From Ypsolopha sequella (taxonomy: Eukaryota; Arthropoda; Insecta; Lepidoptera; Ypsolophidae), in assembly GCA_934047225.1 (NCBI GenBank), contig OW203986.1, positions 29,391,221 through 29,455,220 on the forward strand: a stretch of 64,000 nucleotides of DNA, in the 5' to 3' direction. Below the pieces are notes generated by a model. It did not search any database and was not told the DNA's origin. It saw only the letters and a program-made list of their open reading frames with translations. A program made the translations under genes and the position numbers. This document shows, in pieces, positions 22,988 through 34,739 of this stretch (positions within the stretch are counted from its first letter, which is position 1; the number at the start of each line of letters is the position of its first letter).

Positions 22988-23316
22988 TCGCAGCCGGATT
23001 GTAAAATACCCGCCTTTACTAATTAATCGGAACAGAACACTTAAATTCAAAATTCACTCAATAGTTATTCAACAAAACCTTATTACCTATGTATTGTGTA
23101 TGCTGCCATCGCAAAGTTTTCAGTAGCTTCTGTAAATAAGAATTTTAAAAAATTGTTTTTTTTTTTAATTCTAATCTACAGAAACCAATGGAAACTTTGC
23201 GATGGCTGTATATACAATACATAGGTAATAAGGTTTTGTTGAATAACTATTGAGTGAATAGAAGTGTTCTGTTTCGATTAATTAGAAAAAGGTGGGTTTT
23301 TCACAATCCGCTGCGA
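22988..23316. mobile_element. Palindromic TA-flanked MITE W, 329 bp
   Basis: Ends TCGCAGCCGGATTGT / ACAATCCGCTGCGA between TA dinucleotides. Arms of about 150 bp include AATAGTTATTCAACAAAACC and its mirror. The centre is a poly(T) near 23158. Confidence 0.85.
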
Positions 23317-23617
23317 TACTGTAGGTGCTACACACACCACAGCATGTCTGTATGTACCTTCTGCTGACTTTTTACAAAGGTAACTCGTAAAAGTGACGTG
23401 CAAAGATGTCGTTTTATGCGAGAATTTCTTTGAATGTTAGATCTCTACCGTGAGAAAACACCTCGGGGTGGCACTCTCATAGCTCTCAGATGTGATATTA
23501 TCATTGTATCGAGGACGCGGTTTCTGTAATTATGTTATGGGTATATATTTGATCATATACTAGGTACTTACTTGATTAGGGAAAATGCAAGGTTTTGCAT
23601 TATTGTTTAGTGTGCCG
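23317..23617. other. Unassigned single-copy-looking sequence
   Basis: Mixed composition with no repeat partner in the window and no usable frame. Confidence 0.35.
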
Positions 23618-23621
23618 TTAA

Positions 23622-24044
23622 GGGGGTATATCGTCAAAATCGACACTTTTTGATGTTATTTATCAGCTGTTCAAACCAAGTCCTAAGTTAAATAAATTAG
23701 TATAACAATTTTGGGATCTTTTTCTAGATTCTGGACTATCAGAAACGCGATTGCAGGTATTTCACTCGATAGAAATAATTAATGAAATGAGGTCTAAATT
23801 TACATTTTTTTTTATATTCTGACAAATCGGGATAGTATACAGACTTCAAAAATATTTATTTAGATGGGTTCTAACAAATCCTAAATTACTGGTTATGGAA
23901 ATTTCCATAGCTATTTTAGTTAATTTTGTATTAATTTAACACTGACTTCTGACTTTTTGTAAATTTTCTCCGATTCCGTCCCTCTCGCACTGCGTGTCTT
24001 TCCGCTTGGAGTAACAGAGACCTTTGCACGGACGATATATCACC
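23622..24044. mobile_element. TTAA-flanked MITE C, copy 2 (uninterrupted)
   Basis: GGGGGTATATCGTC ... GACGATATATCACC with TTAA on both sides (23618-23621, 24045-24048). 423 bp; reference for copies 1 and 3. Confidence 0.9.
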
Positions 24045-24180
24045 TTAAACTATCGATTTTCGATAACAATTGAAGAACAAGAGACGTGCCTTGTGAAATT
24101 AGACGGGTTAAAGTGTAACGCAATTTCAGTATTTGTGAGATATTAGGAAAGCCTGATTAAGATTATTTGTGAACGTCTAT

Positions 24181-25253
24181 TAAGCAGGCTTACATTAAGG
24201 CTTGTTAGAAGTAGAGTAACTTGCAAAAGTACTTATTCAACTAGTCTTCTTTTATCGCTTTTGACTTTTAACCATCACATACCCACCTACAATTTTTAGT
24301 ACCATGTTACAACCGTTTACATTTAGCTCGTACTCGACTCCCTACTCTACTCGTGTGAACTAGTGGCAACTAGGAGTGGAGAGTACCAGGGATAAAAAGT
24401 GCTAATATTACTCTGAAGCAGGGTACACATTTAGGCTAGTTAGAAGTAGAATAACTAGCGCACTATTTAGCTGACTACTTTATCAAATGCGTTATCTACT
24501 CTACTCTCCCAGCTATTATCTTAAGTACTATTTTGTAACAGTTTATATTAACTTATACATATCCAATATAGTAAAATAAATTTATTATCTTATTTGGCAC
24601 TACCCTTGTAATCTCCACATCACCAAAAGTTAACTGGTAGAGAATGCTAAGTTCGCCTTTGTGCATTGTATATTTTTGTGCAATAAACAATTTACATACA
24701 TACATTTATGTAGTATATGTATTGAATTATGTATGTTTATACTATTTATTTACATGTATGTTTATGTAGCTTTTACTGAGTATGTCTATGGTAAAAAAAA
24801 AATTGGAATATTTATTATAATTTTATATATTTAAAAAAGTAGCATTTTGTATTCTATCATTATTTATTATCATTTACACTACCCTCCCATAATTTCATTG
24901 ATATATCTTTATTTCACCCTAAGGTTGCCTGGAAGATATTGCTATTAGCAATAAGTGCCGCCTTGCACACAATATTTTTTATTATAATTAAGTAATTTAA
25001 TTTATTTTTTCTTAGTTTAATATTTTGTATTTAAATGTGCAAAAGTGTAATAAATAAATAAAAAACAAAAGCTGGTAATGTTTATCTCCCTGGTACTCTA
25101 CCAGTTACTCTACCCGTGTAAACTAGGCATTACAGTATGGTACTAAACGAAAGCCGGGAGAGTAGAGAGGATAACGAATGTGATAAGGAAGCCGGATAAA
25201 TAGTACGGTATAGTAACTCTACTTCTGACTAGTCTAAATGTAAACCTGCTTTA
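24181..25253. mobile_element. TIR element I with nested LINE tails
   Basis: The left TAAGCAGGCTTACAT...GAAGTAGAGTAACT and right AGTAACTCTACTTCTGAC...AACCTGCTTTA are inverted arms of about 200 bp. A second copy of the left end starts at 24411 (GAAGCAGGGTACACATTTAG). The interior holds LINE-tail sequences at 24617-24690 and 24917-25068. Confidence 0.7.
24917..25068 (+). repeat. LINE 3' tail (family Q) with (AATA)n end
   Basis: TAAGGTTGCCTGGAAGATAT...GCAATAAGTGCCGCCTT then AATAAATAAATAAA, a widespread moth LINE/mRNA-tail sequence. Antisense copy at 41737-41849. Confidence 0.7.
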
Positions 25254-25940
25254 CGGTTTGAAATATGAAAAAAGTAGCAATCCAAAACATTGAAATAAAA
25301 AAAAAACACAATTCTTTTGCTTGCTGTATTTTTTTTTCTTTTGCGTGATTTCCCGATCGTCATAGAATTGACGATGATTTTTCCTTTTTACGTAGCTTGA
25401 GGTAATCCAAGGTTCTTATTTTTTCGATCTTATTTCTAACGTATAAGGGTTACGTCTTCAGCAATTTTATAGTTTGACTGTACTTATTCATGATAACTCT
25501 ACAGAAGGATACAAACAGGTTTGATAATCGTTTGAAATGGTCAAAGATCAGGTACACGGCGAGTGATTATTTTTGTTTTTGTAGCTACAAAAACGTGCTT
25601 TGACGGTGCGAACTGACGAACATGTTGCTGTTATTTACGTGTACTCATAAAAATAGTAGGTACTTATTTATTTTGTTTTTAATTATTAGCAAGACATGTA
25701 GGAGCTCCTTGGTTAACATTTAAGAGTTTATCTCATGATATATTAAGAAGATTTTCTTGTGATAGCTAGTATGATTTTTGGTATGATACAACTAAGTTAG
25801 AACCTATATCAATTGAACAGTTGTTTTAGGAACAAAGAATTGATATTTATATAAGTATTAGTAAATTATTGAATCGGTTCAAAGTATCTAAAAATAAAAG
25901 TATATATTTTATATACTATTTTTTCTGCTACTGTGATATA
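25254..25940. other. No gene recognised
   Basis: AT-rich with A and T runs. No repeat partner seen. Confidence 0.4.
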
Positions 25941-26193
25941 TAAGGTGAAATTTAATCAACCGCCCGAATTCGTACTGGAGACCCGGTGGAACAAGGTTCA
26001 ATGATAATTTTTTCCAAAATCATAAGAAAAAGATTTTTTTTCCTAACGAACTGGACTAGTTTAAATTCCTAGTACAGGCAGTACAAGAGAATTTTTTGTT
26101 TTTCAAATTTCTTCTGAAGTTCATTAAACATTGTTCGCGATCACAAACCGAGTCTCCAGTATGAAATCGGGCGGTTGATTAAATTTCACCTTA
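25941..26193. mobile_element. Palindromic TA-flanked MITE J, 253 bp
   Basis: TAAGGTGAAATTTAATCAAC...CCGCCCGA is mirrored at the right end (TCGGGCGGTTGATTAAATTT). TA flanks both ends. Related but differently built copies at 27570-27715 and 62322-62458. Confidence 0.85.
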
Positions 26194-26236
26194 TAGGCTT
26201 ATATGTGATATGTTAAGATTTGTAACGTGGTGTTAA

Positions 26237-26454
26237 GATGATGTTGCGGAAGCCGGAACTTGGCGATAGTACTTGAACATAAAAATAACTTTTTTGTGGA
26301 ACCAACACATACATCGTGAAAAAAAAAATGCCCTACCATAGAAAACTTTCAACTTAAATGTTTGAAACAAATTGTTTATTTTTTTACGATTTCTTAATTT
26401 TTTTCACCAAAATTTTAATGAATATGGCCAGTTTCCGGCTTCCGCAACATCATA
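26237..26454. mobile_element. TTAA-flanked MITE K, 218 bp
   Basis: GATGATGTTGCGGAAGCCGG ... CCGGCTTCCGCAACATCATA with TTAA at 26233-26236 and 26455-26458. The interior is A/T runs. Confidence 0.85.
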
Positions 26455-26671
26455 TTAACACTCTGTAAATTTAGGTGAGGTCTAAGTTATTTATCAGACA
26501 ACACAATTAGGATTTCCGCCTTCTGCATTGTCTCAAAACTTTCATTCACTTTTAGGTCAGTATTGATAGTTGTTTCTCAAGATTGTGTCAGGGTTTTGTG
26601 TCTAATTTCAGGACCTAGTTAATTCCTCCTTGAGGAATCGATTGAGAGCTCTGTTTTAATAGAGACATTAA

Positions 26672-27156
26672 GAGGATGGCATACCCTAGCAACTTTTTTT
26701 ATTACACGTCCAGCACAATAAGTCTAATGGCAAAGACCTTATTTGCTTTTCATTGAGGCAATTATATGTTGGCTCTTTAGCCTCTTGTTCTTGGACGCGT
26801 AATACTAGTGGTCACGGAGCGAAACAGCAAATTGGTGTGTTTTTAGCTAATACTGAAATATTTTGTAGGGAAAAAATATTGGATTTAGGTAACATCCCTT
26901 CATATTTCTATTGCCTGTTTTATAAAAAAAATTAAGTTGATCTCTTAACCGCATTTTTGAAACAAACGTTTGAAAACCAAAAAAAAGAGGGTGGAAAACA
27001 TTTATTTTTTTGACCAACATTTTAAAACATTGTTTATAGGTGGAATCGCTAGATAAAAGATCGATAATTCAAATACATTTTCTTCATTATGAGGAGAGAC
27101 CTAGTTTCTTCCAATGAAAACCTGGTGTTGTTGATGTTCTAGTGTCAGGTGTCCCG
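26672..27156. mobile_element. TTAA-flanked MITE E, copy 3
   Basis: Same ends as copies 1 and 2. TTAA at 26668-26671 and 27157-27160. The frame 26753-26935 is inside it. Confidence 0.9.
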
Positions 27157-27469
27157 TTAAAGGGTTTCCCCCCAAGAAGACTGCGAAAAAACCTCCAAAA
27201 CTAATACAGAGTCAAACAAAGTGCGAGTTCTGAGCGCGCAAGGACGCCATTTGAACGGTGAAGGCTTTGGTTCGCAAACACAGCCTCTGATAAGCCTGAT
27301 TAGGTAGTACACATGCTGATAACGAGCCTGTTACTATTTTACATGGTTATTAGACTGTGCAAGTGCTAATATACAACCTGTAATTGTTTATTTTTTTCAT
27401 TACCCTGAATTCCTGCTGTCTTGTATTTTCTCATCCCTTAGTAATTTGTAAGTATGTAACTGATATGTT

Positions 27470-27856
27470 AAAAAAAAGACTTGATCTTGCAAAGTTTCTT
27501 CCCCTTCTTCTTAGCAAGACTAATCGAATGGGCGGAGATAGGCATGTATATACATATATATGTAACCTATTAGCATGTAGTATATAGGATGGGATTTGTT
27601 CGGCCGCCTGGATTCGTGCTGGGGGCTCGGTTGGTGATCATTGAACCTTGTTCTTGGTCCCTGGCCAGGTCTCCGGTATGGGTTCGGGCGGTTGATTGTA
27701 TTTCACCTATTGTATAATTATAGATTTAACCTTTTATTTGAATTGTATTGTATATTGCCACATAAATTAAATAAACCTTTAATTTAGTTCCAGTACATTT
27801 GTTATTTTATTACATATTTTGATTAAATTTAAGTTGTAAAAAGTGCATTATGTATA
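27470..27856 (+). repeat. LINE-tail composite L with nested J-like MITE (27570-27715)
   Basis: CTTCTTCTTAGCAAGACTAA...GGGCGGAGATAGGCATGTAT, then a J-like hairpin (GGATTCGTGCTGGGGGCTCG ... GGTTCGGGCGGTTGATTG), then the 'aataaacctttaatttagtt' tail. The same order recurs at 62215-62530, so the composite is itself dispersed. Confidence 0.75.
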
Positions 27857-28127
27857 CCTATTTGTAATAGAAAGGTGTGTTCATATTTGAAGAGCTCATT
27901 TAGACGATATAATATGTATCAGAACAACTTTTACTGTAGAACTAAACCTGAAATCGCGAAAAAAAAGCAGCCCTTTTTGACCAAGTAGGTAACTTTTCTA
28001 TCAAACAGCTGACTTTTTTTTCGCATTTTTAGTGTTGTTCTCACAAACCACTTACCCAGGTCTGTGGTTGTTCTATCTATACCATTGACTGAATAAGTGG
28101 GAATAAGTGACCACATCTCACGTTGTA
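27857..28127. mobile_element. MITE M, copy 2 (decayed)
   Basis: Recognisable arms around TATTTGAAGAGCTCATTTAG and ACCATTGACTGAATAAG; right end CTCACGTTGTA. The frame 27931-28116 (-) lies inside. Confidence 0.8.
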
Positions 28128-29448
28128 TTTCAGGTGATTCAGAGATAAAGCCGTAAAGTTCATTTTATTTTAGCTAAAAGAATATTTCGATGGCTAAAAG
28201 TATTTCTAGAACCCCAGGACAAGTTTGACTTAGTGTGGGGTCTGCTACTAACCATTATTTTATTGTTAAGTCTATGCTCAAGTACTTTTTTTTTTTAAGT
28301 TAACGTAAGAGTAAAACTCGTTTTACATCATTTTCTTAAAGGCATTATGTTATAGGCCGGGAGCCTACTAACGAAAACAATTAACTCATATTTTTATTAC
28401 TAACTCACTAAAGAGCCGACATGGGAATAGATCTATATTAAAAAAACTCAACCAAACAGTCACCCATCTCAGGACTGAATAATAATTATCCATCCATCCA
28501 TCCAATAGCCCATATTTTTTTTTGTCCACTGTTGGACATAGGCCTTAAATAATTATAAAGTATTTTTTTTCAGGCAAACGCACCTCGTAGTCGCCATCAA
28601 GGAGAGACGAATTTGATGTTTATGATTGACACAAACGAGGAAAATTTAAATGTAACTTGCATAAAATCTGTATTAAAGCAACTAAAATATTCCTGTTTTG
28701 ACTGTTTGCCTTGAATTGAACATATATACGTCAATATATACGTGAATCATATACGTCGTTAGATAGATAGAGTTAGTTTTTTTATACGGCGGCGTCGATA
28801 AACAAGTTTACAACAGATTTTTAAAATAAGTAAATGGATTTTCCTTTAAACTTTCGTACTGAGAAGACCGGAAGAAAGCAAAACAGCCCGAGCTAAGATT
28901 CTTGAAAATACACTGTGATGCATAGTTTTGTTATTCACTTTAGCGGTGAAATAAAAAAAATCCAGTTATCGTTTTATGTTTGTAGACCTTGAATACACTT
29001 GATTACCTATGTTAAGTGTTCTTATTTACATTGTATTTATGTCCGTCCATGATACTAGTACTTTACGTTTTATTGTTTTATATCAAACGTCTATTGTCTC
29101 TAAAGGCATAATTTAAATGTTAATTTAACTTGCTTATTAATTTGTAGGTGGATATATTGGAACCACACCGATTGCAAAAACCAACCATAACGAAACTTCT
29201 GAAAAAAAATTAAAATCCTTTGATTTTGAAAAAAGTTATAATAGGAGCAATTCCAGTGAATTTTTGAGAAAAATGTATTGGTGTTTTTAATAAAACTGAA
29301 AACTATGATCTTAATTTATTTCGTTTTCTTGTCGTATTTATAGGTATTTTAAAGTCAAGGATACAGTTTGTTATTATACTCAACTCAACTCACGTTAGTT
29401 TGTTTTTACACACAAAACAACTAATATACAAGATTTTTTTTTCAATTC
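28128..29448. other. Mostly unassigned; LINE scrap at 28490-28550
   Basis: (TCCA)n then ATAGCCCATATTTTTTTTTG and TCCACTGTTGGACATAGGCC is a common insect LINE phrase. The rest is AT-rich with no open frame of interest. Confidence 0.45.
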
Positions 29449-29466
29449 GTGTACCTTGTACTAAGA

Positions 29467-29634
29467 ATGATTTTGCATATTTTGATTTTGGTTTGTATAA
29501 CAAAAACAGTTGGAGCACCTCATTTTGAATCAGTCGAAATTGAACTCTATTGCGTTCCTTTTTTGTTCAAAATAGCGCGCTTTGGCCCGTGGCTGTTATC
29601 GACAGCTGAATATCCCGCGATCACGAAAACCTGA
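29467..29634 (+). CDS. Candidate small secreted peptide or terminal exon (55 codons)
   Basis: The frame MILHILILVCITKTVGA then PHFESVEIELYCVPF... ends ...PAITKT and a stop. The first 17 residues resemble a signal peptide with an A-P boundary. Upstream, a T-rich tract runs into ...ACTAAG directly before the ATG, which could be a 3' splice site, making this a terminal exon. An AATAAA signal lies 41 bases after the stop (29675-29680). The second half is GC-richer than its surroundings. I recognise no family, and frames this short arise by chance, so it may be non-coding. Confidence 0.25.
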   Translation: MILHILILVCITKTVGAPHFESVEIELYCVPFLFKIARFGPWLLSTAEYPAITKT

Positions 29635-29699
29635 GTTTTGAAATATTGTTATGTTTATGGAATCCCGTCATTTCAATAAAATAAATATTTATATAAACG

Positions 29700-31479
29700 T
29701 GACATTATGTACCTGATTTTTTCTTTGTAATATGTACCATATTAACTTCTGGATTTTTTTCTACCGAGGCGATTTTTTTCTACGTCAGGGGGCTCTTGTA
29801 ACTAATTATGATGTACTACCCATAATGTCTATTCCCATACATTTTTTTAAAAATAATATTGGACCTAATTTAGTGGTCTGAAAATCAAATTTACAACTGT
29901 AATTTTTAGGTGTAATTAACTAATTAGGTACTCTTAATTTTCGTAAAAAATTTCCTATAGTTTGTTTTTGCAATAAGCGGTTCATTTAGAATAAACGGAC
30001 TCGTTTTAATTGATAAAGTAATCACAAAGGTTATCTATCAGCCAGGAGTGGAGTGATGGCATAGTTGGGTGTGGTGTTGCTAAAACTCAAGTTCAAATAC
30101 ATTTGTCGTTTTCCTATTAATTCGTACGATGGGCTAAATGCACGGATGCCCTTATATTTGTCCTGTAGTTTTTTCGATCAATCAAAATATTTGGATAAAC
30201 GTTAATTATTAAAAAAAAATTTGGTAGTTGCGATTGTTGGATAATATTCAAAACTTTAATTTTATTTATGGACGTACCATTCTTTTTTGCTGTTTATTTA
30301 ATTTTAAATTACTAATGATGATTCATATATATATACTTAATATTTTCTTTTTCTTGTACCTACAGCAAATGTTAATATCTAACAAATTATGTTGAATAAT
30401 TATTTTTGACTTTGACATAGATACATACAAGTAGCTCCGCAATATTTTAATACGATATTTTTTACTGTCATATTTTTAATTATAAATTAAAATAAAGTTT
30501 AACTTATCGTGAGCCAGCCACATATCCACTGAGATCTACTAGACTTCAGCATTGTTTAACTACTTGATACACCAAGTAATGCACATATGAACGCTCACGA
30601 GGGCGTTGAGTGTATTTTACGCATTGTTTTATGGAACAGAGACGGGGTACCGTCGGTCGTCGTCACTATTATATTGTGTAGTCTTGACAAGTTAACAAAT
30701 ACACAGTTTTCACTTTTTCAGAATATTTGTTTCTAATAGATTTTCTATCTTTTAATGCATTCTTCTAAAGCAATGGATTTCGCTATAAATTACATACATA
30801 ATCAAACTTCTTGGTTGAAAAAAGCGCATTTGATTCTTACTTTTTAAGAATAGAGTCTACCTTACCAACATCTACAACATCAATGCTTAAGCAAAGACGT
30901 CAACAAAAAATAGTTTAACCCAAAAACTTAAATAAGCTGAAATTAATTGGATTTCTCATTAGAAGTCATTACTTTTAAATTTCGACGGATATAGAATTAT
31001 CTCAGCACATTTATCAGCGTTTATATGATGTAAAATACCAAACCTGGATGGCCAGTAAAAAATTGCAATTATCATAGCTAATTGAGATTTCTTTTCACTA
31101 AATGCTCGGAAACATTTTTCTGAGAAAAATCAGCATTCTTTTGTGTCATGTCATTATACAGCATTATTACCTAAATTGTCGAACGAGTAATTATGTTATT
31201 AAAATAACTATAGAACGCTAATTTTGACATGATATGGCGATGATGTCATTCCTAAACTTTCAAAAACAACATAAATATGGTGTTTTATCAGACCACTTGA
31301 GTAAACAGCGATATTAATATCACAAATCATACAATATGACAACCGCACCACCATACACTCCCATGAAACAAAAACGAGCACTTAAATCACACCTTATTCA
31401 CATTTTGTACTTTTGAAAAACTGAAAACGTTTTCCCGCTTCTTTTTGATGTTCCGAAAAAAGAAAAACAGGCAAAGACT
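29700..31479. other. AT-rich, no gene recognised
   Basis: A moderately GC-rich patch at 30510-30680 (GAACGCTCACGAGGGCGTTG) has a hairpin but no frame. Otherwise low complexity. Confidence 0.4.
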
Positions 31480-31680
31480 TTTGTCATGCAGCCGACTTCG
31501 AGCGCGGGGCACCGGAAAATTTTTGTTCGGAAATTTGTAAGATTTCGCGAGTGGCGCGAAAAATTCGGAGCGCGCGGTCGGATGCGCGCGTCGCGTGCGA
31601 AGACGATGAAGTCAATGCGCGCGCACGTTTACTCTACTGGAAACTATGGTGTCACCGACCACCACGTGCGAGTTAATCTT
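31480..31680 (+). promoter_or_regulatory. CpG-rich block with E-box, candidate promoter or 5' exon
   Basis: This stretch is saturated with CpG (GAGCGCGCGGTCGGATGCGC, GCGCGCGTCGCGTGCG) in an otherwise AT-rich region, with CACGTG at 31664. A 65-codon Arg-rich frame starts at 31486 (MQPTSSAGHRK...) but its composition follows the CpG content. I see no repeat copy elsewhere in the window. A promoter or first exon is inferred from composition only. Confidence 0.35.
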
Positions 31681-31769
31681 TAGTTAATTTACTATAATTT
31701 ACAGATTTCTGTTATTTCTGTCTGTTTTAATTTTAATACATTATTCTGATATAAAGCGTATGTTTGGAA

Positions 31770-31915
31770 GAAACAGCGGTAGTTTAGTGGTAGGACGCCG
31801 TACACTTGAAAATAAACCTGCATGCCCTAAAAAAGCGTGTATTTGTGCTCGAAGTACGGCAATAAGGCTCACCCACTTTTACGTTGAGCCCTTCAAATTG
31901 TTGGTGAAAAGAGGC
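31770..31915 (+). repeat. SINE F fragment
   Basis: AGCGGTAGTTTAGTGGTAGG (A-box-like) then AAACCTGCATGCCCTAAAAA...GCGTGTATTTG, shared with 38780-38810. Confidence 0.65.
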
Positions 31916-32158
31916 AGAGACCACCCCTGACTCCTGACACCTCCTCCATATACGTTGTGACGATATGTATGTTCTGACAGGAAACTCAAACTAATAAGTA
32001 GTCCAATAACTGGTGATCCGAAGATCGCTATCTCCTTCATTTTTTTTACGCCTAAGCTTATTAGCTTATTGTTATTACAAGGCATTTTCGTAAAAAGCAC
32101 ATAAACTCATGCTGGATCTATGTACCAGTCAAATTAGAGGACCGTTTTACTGGAATAG

Positions 32159-32316
32159 AAGATCTTATTACAAAAACAACACATTGTCAGTCAGTACTGC
32201 GATAAAGATGATATTCAAATACTCGTTGAAATAATGCAAAATAATAATATGTGACTAATCCTGAATGTGAACGTAATTGATAATTTGACATGTGTTGTTC
32301 CTGTAATAAGATCTTA
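32159..32316. mobile_element. Short TIR MITE, about 157 bp
   Basis: AGATCTTATTACAAAAACAA and its mirror TGTGTTGTTCCTGTAATAAG...ATCT. One copy in this window. Confidence 0.65.
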
Positions 32317-32344
32317 AATTACTAAAGCAGACTGCAAACCGGTG

Positions 32345-32505
32345 TCAGTATCGTTAATCCTCGTCTATTAATCCGCAGTTAAGCCGGTATACGCGTTGGT
32401 GTTGGGCTCGAACAGCGTATTTTCACGTAGTTTCTCGCATCACACACATTGTGTACGAATTAAGGCACGATCGTATTATGGGAGTGTGTCGAAGATACTG
32501 TGAGT
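32345..32505 (+). promoter_or_regulatory. Candidate transcription start and 5' exon
   Basis: A TCAGT initiator (32345-32349) precedes about 150 bases of higher-GC, repeat-free sequence ending at a GTGAGT donor-like site (32500-32505). An ATG at 32478 would give a few codons (MGVCRRYC) before it. Weak; inferred from signals alone. Confidence 0.2.
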
Positions 32506-32629
32506 TTAAATTCATTAATATGCTCTGGGTTTAAATGTTTTTTTTCTGAATCAAAATTTATTTTCTTTTTGAAGATCCGGGCGACGCTGTGGATTGCGAA
32601 ACATGGGTTTACTATTGTTTTAGCGATAA

Positions 32630-33010
32630 AGGGCTGTTCATTTAGGCAAGACAGTTTTGGCGTGCATTTTACCTACACTCTCCCCTGTATACGAAATAAT
32701 AAGACTGATTTGAATCCCCTCCCCAATCAATCTTACGTAAGATCAAATTTGAAGAAAATAATATAACAAATTTATTGATTAATTTATATAACAAGACTAA
32801 AATAGAGGAGAAAAAATACCATGATGAATCTGGAGTAGCCCAAGGGCACAACATTCAATCAGATAAAGAATCAGCCAGTTTTAAATACGTCACATAATCT
32901 TACGTCAGAAATATCTAGACCCCACCCGCACACATGTAAGAAAAAACAAGATTTGGTCCGACCCCTCCCTCCTTAAAAGGTCTAACGTAAAAAATAAACA
33001 GCCCCTAACG
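32630..33010. mobile_element. TIR element with GGGCTGTTCATTT end
   Basis: Left AGGGCTGTTCATTTAGGC, right AAAAAATAAACAGCCCCT. Inside, AATCTTACGTAAG- and CCCCTCCC-type tracts, a form common in arthropod repeats. No clear target duplication. The frames 32500-32766 and 32669-32854 (-) overlap it. Confidence 0.55.
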
Positions 33011-33059
33011 AGAATAAAAAGGGTTTTCTTATTTAACTGTGATTGCAAATGAAATTAAT

Positions 33060-33150
33060 TGGATCGTAGCAGATGGAAATCTGTAGTCTCTGCCTACCCA
33101 TCTGGGAAATAGGCGTGAGTATATGTATGTATGTATGTATGCTAAACAAA
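33060..33150 (+). repeat. LINE 3' end with (TATG)n tail
   Basis: GGATCGTAGCAGATGGAAAT ... GGCGTGAGTATATG(TATG)n matches the end of the LINE copy at 6645-6905. The microsatellite tail fits a target-primed insertion end. Confidence 0.7.
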
Positions 33151-33754
33151 ATGGGAGCATTATGTATAAACGGTTAGGGAACAAAAACCAACAAAAACAT
33201 AACAAAATTGTGCTTGGAAACTATAAACATAACTTTTTAGGTAGCACCCCCCCAATGTAAACTAGAAGTAATATGGAAATGTAAACTTCAAGGATGGCAG
33301 AACAAGCGGTCATTCGTTACATACATTACATACAGTAATTATATTATGAAAGTGCTGTTAGACTTGCCTAAAAATGTTTTAAGCTTTTTTTTATATTAAC
33401 TATTCGTTTCTTCGTCAAGTAATTGGTACGGTACTATAGGCTCCGTTTTAGATAAATATAGCTTCATAAAAAAATTGTAGAATAAGTGCTTTTGAACTGT
33501 ATAATTGTAAAATATTTTGTCAGTACTCTTTCTGACAACCCCATTTTTAGTTTTATCCATTTGGTACTATATCGATGGTTGTCTCTTCCATACATTTTTT
33601 GCTTTTATATGAGTTTATCAATCATTAGTTATACTGATAGACAAGTTTACCTGTCTATCATTTCAATGCTTCATACAAATTATGTTTAATTTTTTAACTC
33701 ATACCCTTATGTTATCCAAGGCTAGTTAAACCGATCCTCTGCCTGTTTCACCAC
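33151..33754. other. AT-rich, no gene recognised
   Basis: The frame 33486-33689 is hydrophobic and AT-driven. No repeat partner. Confidence 0.4.
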
Positions 33755-34124
33755 CAGGGTTGCCAGGTCGTTCAGATAAAAAAACCGAGCAATTTCTCTC
33801 AAAGGGTTCTCTATGATTTCTTTTTTACAATTTGTCGAAAAATGAAAGGACAGCCAAACTGAGAAAATTACCGAAAATTACCTGACGAAGGGAACGATAA
33901 ACACCGGCTGGAAACAGTGCAGCGTGCCAAATCTGTATTAATTTGATTTTGCGAAACAGAATAAACAGTACATGGAGAGTAAATAAATGATATGATGATA
34001 TCAATGGACTTTCGCAAACTCCGAAACACCCATACTTCGGCATTTTCTTCATACCGAACTCCTAACATGTTTGGAGCTGAAATACTAAACAGTTCGGTAA
34101 AAAACCGAACACCTGGCAACCCTG
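33755..34124. mobile_element. hAT MITE, 370 bp
   Basis: CAGGGTTGCCAGGT ... ACCTGGCAACCCTG. TTCACCAC lies directly left (33747-33754) and again 4 bases right of the end (34129-34136), an 8-bp duplication with a small offset. The minus frames inside are not genes. Confidence 0.8.
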
Positions 34125-34265
34125 AGTGTTCACCACTCGCTGTTAAAAACGCCTGAAAGTTTATGTGGCATATTATTATACCTTAATAACTCATAGAAAA
34201 TATGTAATATATTCTTATATACTCTACCGGATTAAAATAGACAAGTAATACTTTGAATCTACATT

Positions 34266-34625
34266 TCTAAACGATTTTTCAATGCAAGTGCTCATAAAGG
34301 CCCACTTTTTATGCATCAAAACCGGACAGAAAGTCGATTATTTTGCCCTAGGGCTTTAATATATATATATTTTAATTTATATACGAGAAGTTGGCTAACC
34401 TGCAACCTTTCCTGTATACCAAAAATGTTATACTTTTTTTCCACTGTTTAACGGCTCTGGATACAGTCCTTTTGAGCCAACATAATTTAAAGTTTACAAG
34501 ATTTTATTTGTTTTATTTCCTCACACTATGCATTGAAAAACGTAGCATGATACACGGGCGTAAGAGCAATAAATTACTCGGTTACGTTTAAAACACGAGC
34601 CTTGTAGCATAAACTACTATTGTAT
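34266..34625 (+). mobile_element. Dispersed element O, copy 1
   Basis: TTTTCAATGCAAGTGCTCAT...AGGCCCACTTTTTATGCATC ... ACACGGGCGTAAGAGCAATA...TAGCATAAACTACTAT. An inverted copy lies at 36426-36815, 1.8 kb away. Type not assigned. Confidence 0.8.
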
Positions 34626-34739
34626 TTATATTGTATATTGTATTTAATTTACGCGGTTACAATTCTTTGGAAACTTGTTCAGAGAGATCGGTAGATCAAG
34701 TGGTTTAATTTAAATACACCTGTCTATTTACACCTGGTA

